Shown here: positions 58,527 to 64,000 of the stretch, in pieces
Numbering within the stretch: the first letter of the stretch is position 1
How the letters are laid out: every line of letters begins with the position of its first letter
Origin: Marsupella aquatica
Taxonomy: Eukaryota > Marchantiophyta
Direction of reading: 5' to 3'
Assembly (NCBI GenBank): GCA_973895155.1
Contig: OZ316894.1
Coordinates: forward strand, 23,188,001 to 23,252,000
Length of the DNA stretch: 64,000 bases
Made by a program: the position numbers and the translations under genes
The notes under the pieces: model-generated
Seen by the model: the letters and a program-made list of their open reading frames with translations, nothing else
The model's database searches: none
What the model was told of the DNA's origin: nothing

Positions 58527-59635
58527 CAGCTTAAAGTGAGGTGCTGATTACTTTGTCTGGGTAGGGAAAAGGGAAGCAAGGTCCCACAAAAGAACAAGCA
58601 GCTTCTTCTTCCATTCCTTGGTCACGGTCCATGGTTTCAAAACAATTGTGGATTTGACAGTGCTGCAAGGAATCTTTCGGTGCAAATGTCGGTTACTGAT
58701 GTCATGGGCTTGACGTATTTCTGGCTTCTTCCTAGAAAGGACATTCCACAGCAGTGACAACACACTAGTCAGGAAATCTGGTCTTGTGACTTCCATTTTA
58801 ATGGATAATTTTCTTTCTTTAATTAAAGATCCCCAGTTTTTTGCAAGAAATCTTAATTGTGTAAGTTTACCTCTTTTCTACACATCGTCTTGTTCTACGG
58901 AGTACATTTGTATGCTAGGGGCACTGTGGTGTCTCTAACTTCCGTGACCGGGCTGAGCATTGCAGATTAGCTGAAAAATGGATGCCAAACAGATCGACAT
59001 CATTCTGGACCATCAACGGCTCGGGGACATGAAGTTGCCACCCAAGAAGATATGTTGACCTTCGTCGGGTTAAACAAGGACATGCACACACACACACCAA
59101 AAATCTGTAAGGCTTGCAGCGTTCGACAGGATGAGAGGAAGTTATAAGGACTGGACTTTAGGACGTTAAACTGTTTCAAGTCAGAATGGTGAAGGGCACT
59201 GGGCTTTAGGACGTTAAACTGTTTGAAGTCAAGAACTCCTTGAAGACATTGGCATATAATAGTACATCACAGGTCCTCTGGCTTAAGAGCAAATTGTTAA
59301 TGTAGACTGCAACTCCAAGTGCTGCTTTGAGAAGTAACAACTCATTAATTTTTTTGACGCTGTTATGGACCAAGCTATTTCGCTGGGATTTTGAGTGTGT
59401 ATTGTGAGCGTCAATTGGTATAACTTGAAATAACGCTCAGGAAGTAATGGATGGGTCAGGAGAGGCAGACTTGGTTAACCTAGAAAACTAACTCAGCCCG
59501 GAGGAGGTTTCAAACGAGACCACCTTAGTCCCCGACACTGGAGAGACTTGAAATCATGAACCCAGTCAGACGGAGAGTTCCACTTTCCAGCAGTCCATGA
59601 TTCGGCTCCACCAAATTGCCTGAGGGATGGGTTAG
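58527..59635. other. intergenic region between the unknown gene and the LDY-repeat gene
   Basis: A 35-bp phrase (gggctttaggacgttaaactgttt...) recurs at about 59152 and 59202. A (CA)n run lies at 59084-59098. Upstream exons of the LDY-repeat gene may be hidden in 59400-59640 but were not resolved. Confidence 0.35.
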
Positions 59636-60707
59636 ACCTTCTCCACAACGGGAACACACTTGAATCCTGTATCTCGCGAAGTTTGGATGACTCACATCGA
59701 AGGCAACACTTCACAACAAGCTTCCAAAACATGGCAAGCCTCGAATAGATCTTCGTTCTCGACAATTCGGCCCTTCAGCTTCACACAATACCCTGATGGA
59801 CGGGGACCAAAGGCGAAAGAACATCCGAGTAAGAGGGCAATTTGGATCGATTAACGTTCGAAATCTTGATTACACTCATGCCCCTGAGACGAGCCCTGAG
59901 ATAGCACAACAGCCGAGAAGGAAAGTCTCTTTGTCAACTATACGACCCCTTGATTACATTCATGCACCAGAAGCTTCCTCGCACCCAAGAAGACATTCAT
60001 TCTCTGCCGGACTGCTTGATTACATTCATGTACCTAAACCGCCTCGTAGGGAATCTTCATCCTCTAGTGCGAGACCCCTTAATTACATTCTTGCCCCAGA
60101 GCCTTGCTCCTCACAACCTCCACCAGCAAGAAGTAAATATTCCTTTTCTGTTCGACCCCTTGATTACATTCACACACCTGAACAACCAGCTAGGAGGCAT
60201 TCTACTACCGATATCCTTGATTACACGCGTATACCTGAACCACCATCTAGAGAATCCCCATCCTCTGCTGCTCAAACCCTCAATTACACTAGGCATTCCT
60301 ACACTGATTTCGTGAGAAGGGATCCCAATAGTCGATATCTTGATTATATGAATGGTGGTAAGTCTTCCGAGCAACCTCCACAGGCTGCAGGTAAATGGTC
60401 ATCTTCCAGAGTTCGACCTCTTGATTACACTCAATGCCCAGATACATCCCAAACTGACAGAATCCGAAGGACAGCTTCACTTCCTAGCGCCCGTGCCATT
60501 GATTACACTGCATCGCCTCCACCGGTCAGAAGGACGCGTTCAGCCTGCAAAGTTCGAGCTCTGAATTTCATGCACAACTATGGGAACTCAGAGCATGTTG
60601 CAAACGTGAGAAGCAGGTCATCACTGTCCAATATAAGAATTATTCCTGATAAGCAGGACTACAATTATCCTGATCAGGATGACTATACCGTCAATCGCCC
60701 CAATTAA
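59636..60707 (+). CDS. basic protein of LDY-core tandem repeats, unknown
   Basis: The main frame, with ATG 59796 and stop TAA just before 60708, encodes 303 residues made almost wholly of a degenerate 19-28-residue repeat. Its core is (V/I/A)RPLDYIHAPE, preceded by basic and Ser-rich text and followed by Pro/Ser. Core Leu or Ile residues fall near 24, 52, 74, 95, 122, 141, 162, 182, 209, 235 and 256: eleven copies. The protein is Arg/Pro/Ser/Tyr-rich and likely disordered, without signal peptide or membrane segment. One more repeat (SSFSTIRPFSFTQYPDG) lies just upstream in another frame, open from 59636 to 59851. Either a frameshift or a 76-base intron (59829-59904) separates the two frames. 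The family is not recognised; the repeat conservation argues for a real gene. Confidence 0.6.
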
Positions 60708-61125
60708 TTTCCAGGGACACGAAATTCAAGGGAGAACTTCAGCTCATTTTGGTAATTTCCAAGCTTACTCCACTGGAGCTCACTTTGAAAATAAATTATG
60801 TTTTTTTCCCACATGCATGAAGTTCAGGGTTACGCAGCAATAGTGCCTGCAATGAATTCTGGTTAGAACCAACCCCTAGACAGGGCAATTCCATATATTG
60901 AAATGTATAACACTGAAATGCGCACTTTTTCTGGTGGGCAGACAAGTCAGGTTTGCTTGCTTTCTAGCCAAAGGAAGAACGCATGATTGAGACTTTTTCT
61001 TTTTTCTTTTTTCTTTTAATTTTTTTAAGAGGAGATTTGTGAAACTTCACAGAAAGAGAACATTTAAATTCTAGACCTATGAGTCTTAACTCAAGCTAAC
61101 TACCACACAACCCCATGACTCTCTG
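60708..61125. other. flank of the LDY-repeat gene
   Basis: This is probably the 3' untranslated region and intergenic DNA, with a CT/T-rich run at 60995-61030. No gene seen. Confidence 0.4.
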
Positions 61126-61127
61126 GG

Positions 61128-61312
61128 CTTGCATGATTGAGACTTACCTAGGCTGATCTTTAAATAATTTTAATTGGGGAAACCTCATCCCAAGCTACCT
61201 TGGAAATATTAATTCGAGTGAAAGGAAGAATTCATGATTGAGACTTACCTAGACTGATCGTCAAATAATTTAACTGGGGAGACCTCATCCCAAGCTAGCT
61301 TGGAAATATTGG
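61128..61312. repeat. 100-bp tandem duplication
   Basis: Units start at about 61131 and 61231 and share 'catgattgagacttaccta', 'aaataatttta', 'acctcatcccaagcta' and 'ttggaaatatt'. A truncated copy begins near 60983. Confidence 0.75.
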
Positions 61313-61496
61313 AACTCAACGAACGGATACTTCCTGTGCCATCCACTCACTGCAATTTCCTGTGCATCACAAGCACATGCATCTTGTGTGCCATTTTCTT
61401 CTAGGCGATCCAATAATACAAAGGAAAACCTTGAGAAGCCAGAAGCCAAGCAATCCAGTTCCAGCCTTGCCACGGATCACGTGACTGAGGTTCTGT

Positions 61497-61826
61497 CTAA
61501 ATCTCCAAGATACGGCAGTGCACCATGACAGCTCGAGAGATAAAGCCATAAGCTAAGTCACTGCTTTGTACCGTGGACGGTGGTTGATATACCTCTGCGC
61601 GAGTGTGAGGCACTAAATCTACTGGATTCTGCCGTGTGTTCAGCTCAAAGCGAACTATTCTTTCGCCTTTTACTAAAGAATACCGTGCGCGGGACACAAA
61701 CACGGCATACACGAATATTTTGGATTGCTCTTCAGTGAGTGCCACCCAATTCAAACAAGTAGGACTCTTGATTCCCATGTACTTGCGATCCTCAAACAGT
61801 GACTTGATGTTCTTCAATCCCCCCAA
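61497..61826 (-). CDS. hypothetical 109-codon frame, duplicated at 62680-62930
   Basis: The minus-strand frame reads LNWVALTEEQSKIFVYAVFV, then SRARYSLVKGERIVRFELNT and ends at a stop near 61497. The block SR(A/T)RYSLVKGERIVRF recurs on the minus strand at about 62820-62875, where flanking coding text is shifted out of frame. The preserved peptide suggests an exon of a real gene or domesticated element, but no start, splice partner or family is recognised. Confidence 0.3.
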   Translation of the reverse strand: MGGLKNIKSLFEDRKYMGIKSPTCLNWVALTEEQSKIFVYAVFVSRARYSLVKGERIVRFELNTRQNPVDLVPHTRAEVYQPPSTVQSSDLAYGFISRAVMVHCRILEI

Positions 61827-61929
61827 AACATGACTTGGTGTTCTTCAATTAGCACTAGCCTGAATACCCGACCTTTGCATTCCCAGGTAGCCAGCTCCAG
61901 CTACTCAATGTCCTCTTAATACCCCCAGT

Positions 61930-62350
61930 CTAGTTCAGACTTGAATTTAACAATATCCTGGTTTGAATGTTATTAACCCAGTCTAGTTCATACTTGTATT
62001 CAATCTTGAGTCACTTGAATTTTAACAATCTCCTGGTTTGAATGTTAATAACCCAGTCTAGTTCAGACTTGTATTCAATCTTGAGTCATGTGCATATTCA
62101 CCCCACAATCCCCTTGTAATTTTTCACGCCCACCCCAATTTATGGGTCTAGTTCAGACTTGTATTCAATCTTGAGTCACTGTGCATACTCACTCCACAGT
62201 CCCCTTGTCATTTTTCACTCCCACCCCAATTTTTGGTTTCCTCCCAGAGTCACTGTCTAGAAGACTTGCTTTCAATCTTTAGTCACACCACTCACCTCAC
62301 AGCCCCCTTGTCATTCATTTTCCGCCCCCACCCCAATTTTTGGTTACCTC
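61930..62350. repeat. interspersed short tandem repeat, about 50-100-bp unit
   Basis: The phrase 'gtctagttcagacttg(t)attcaatcttgagtca' recurs at about 61930, 61980, 62052, 62148 and, weaker, 62257. Between copies, 'ccccttgt(a/c)attttt' and 'ccaccccaattt' recur. Confidence 0.7.
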
Positions 62351-62679
62351 CAGAGTCATGGTCTAGAAGGAGCTTCACTCTGAACAGTAGCTGTAAGCAC
62401 TACGTTTGGATCACAATTTGCTGGTGAGATAAATACACAAATTCTGCCCTATTTGAACAAAAATCACTTTTGTTCAAATGGATGGGGGATGGGAGCACGC
62501 CTCTCTTAATTTCATTTTTAGACTCGAACACCCGGGTTCTGTTTCCAGTGGGAGAAAAGAGGTCAAAGATGTCATTGCAAGGTTGGGGCGTGGTTATGAG
62601 GGCTTGACTGCCACAATGTTTTGGATCCAGTTTCAGTTCAGCCTTTTGTTCGGCTGAAGTTCAATCTAAATCACTCCAA

Positions 62680-62930
62680 ATCTTCAAGACATTGCAGTGC
62701 AACAGGGAACTCGCCAAATAAAGCATAAGTAATGTACTCGTCCTGCAACAGAGAGATTGGTTGATGATTGATACCCATCTTCTGCTACGTTCAGTCTCAG
62801 CAGCCGTGTGTTGAGCACAAAGCGAACTATTCTTTCGCCTTTTACTAAAGAATACCGTGTGCGCGACACTAAAGCGGCTTACACGAATGTTTGGATAGCT
62901 CTTCAGTGAGCACCACCAAAATAGCCCAAT
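62680..62930 (-). pseudogene. broken second copy of the 61497-61826 segment
   Basis: Nucleotide similarity to about 61640-61745 is high (for example aaagcgaactattctttcgc, ccttttactaaagaataccg, acacgaat, gctcttcagtgag). The reading of the minus strand loses frame before and after the shared RYSLVKGERIVRF peptide. Confidence 0.4.
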
Positions 62931-62959
62931 TAGCATGCGTTGTTTTTCAGCTCAAAACA

Positions 62960-63835
62960 GTCCTGTCACCAATACGATTCAATTTGCAATCTCGCGCAAG
63001 TTTACTGAGAGATCTTCCTAGTTTACTCGATGTATCGGAGTGTGATTTTGCGAGGAGCTCATCGAGGATTTTAACTACCAAGCTTTTTCCCCAATACGTC
63101 TACATTCCTTCGATCAAAACTCACGTAAGCAATTTTCCGAGGTCGAGTAGTTTACCAGTTGCAATCTTCTCTGTTGAAAGCTCTTTCTGAGAGATTTTTT
63201 AAGCTTACTCGATGCGAATGTGATTTGGCGCCTTCGATCAAAACTCACGTGAGCAATTTTCCGAGGTCGAGTAGTTTACCAGTTGCAATCTTCTCTGTTG
63301 AAAGCTCTTTCTGAGAGATTATTTAAGCTTTCTTGATGCAATGTGATGTGGCGCGGAGGACATCGATAATTTTCAACTACCCATCTTTCTCCCCAATGCG
63401 TCGACATTGCTTAAATCAAAATTCAGATATGCAATTTTCCTGAGCTGTGTAGTTACCATTTGCAATTCTCTGTTGTTAGCTCGTTCTGAGGGATCTTCTA
63501 AGCTTACTCGATGCATCGGAATGAGATTTTGCGCGGAGCACATCGATAATTTTCAACTACCAAGCTTTCTGTCGAATACGTCGACATTGGTTACTTAGAT
63601 GAAAGTTCACGTAAGCAATTTCCCGAGCTCGCTTATTTACCATTTGCAATGTTCTCTTTTCAACGCTCTTTCTGAGGGATCTTCTTAGCTTTACTCGATG
63701 GATCGGAATGTGACTTGAGCGGAGCACATCGATAATTTACAACTACCAAGCTTTCTCCCGAACACGACATTGCTATTCCCAAATTCACGTAAGCGATTTT
63801 CCGAGCTCGAGATCTCGTCGCTCAGAACTACAAGG
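62960..63835. repeat. tandem array, about 180-bp unit, five copies
   Basis: Units carry 'tcacgtaagcaattttccga', 'gagctcg', 'tttaccatttgcaat', 'tctctgttgaaagctctttc', 'gagagatcttctaagcttac', 'tcgatg.atcggaatgtgatt' and 'catcgataattttcaactac'. The gcaattttcc motif lies at about 63130, 63252, 63432, 63616 and 63792; the second unit is shortened to about 122 bp. Confidence 0.85.
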
Positions 63836-64000
63836 GGCAGAACTTATGGCTACGGGCATATTAGACGGGAACTTTTCACGGAAGGAAGCCTCAAGGGAAC
63901 TTTTTCTTTGTAGACAGAGTCTCAAAAGACGAACGCTGAACTGAAGTAGAGACGACATCGAAAACTTGGACTCGAGATTCAATCCGCTGCCTTTCCAGAC
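63836..64000. other. window edge
   Basis: A minus-strand frame at 63785-63982 could be the edge of a gene outside the window, but no motif supports this. Confidence 0.2.

Overview
The window is nuclear DNA of a land plant. Genes are split by many short GT-AG introns and sit among AT-rich intergenic DNA full of tandem repeats and decayed mobile elements. The gene set (alpha-expansin, plant MED19, MAD2, AVT3-type vacuolar amino-acid transporter, starch phosphorylase, TIR-type MITEs, copia gag and LRR remnants) is plant-wide. A plastid-targeted phosphorylase without the large seed-plant insertion, and the GA- or C-rich repetitive leaders, lean towards a bryophyte such as a moss. That lineage call is an inference, not read directly from the sequence.

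Layout. 1-506: 3' end of an alpha-expansin gene (+). 507-6640: gene-poor DNA with tandem repeats and one copy of a 360-bp dispersed repeat. 6646-8427: intronless gene for an unrecognised coiled-coil protein (+). 8430-12250: gene-poor, with tandem arrays ending in a 339-bp TIR element (12251-12589). 12739-13450: six-copy array. 14736-16594: complete seven-exon MAD2 gene (+). 18272-20197: two-exon gene for a SHOCT-like-tailed protein (-). 22438-24981: complete three-exon AVT3-like transporter (-). 25860-27160: minisatellites. 29514-39438: complete 22-exon alpha-glucan phosphorylase gene (-) with a transit-peptide-like leader and an ACT domain fused upstream of the catalytic domain. 39620-40350: satellite array abutting the phosphorylase leader. 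41184-48145: LRR resistance-gene wreckage (one fragment split by a second TIR element), degenerate copia gag pieces and a tandem array. 50059-52192: complete five-exon MED19 gene (+). 53880-54700: duplicated repeats around a second copy of the 360-bp dispersed repeat. 56285-58526: conserved-looking plant gene of unknown function (+). 59636-60707: gene for a basic protein made of eleven to twelve LDY-core repeats (+). 61130-64000: duplicated gene fragments and a 180-bp array.

The genes are a housekeeping mix: cell-wall loosening, spindle checkpoint, Mediator, vacuolar amino-acid transport and plastid starch metabolism. There is no sign of a cluster or shared pathway. The most unusual items are the ACT-phosphorylase fusion, the LDY-repeat protein with its frame break, and the TIR element sitting in an LRR exon. 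All exon boundaries were read by eye from splice signals, reading phase and family similarity; no alignment or transcript data were available.
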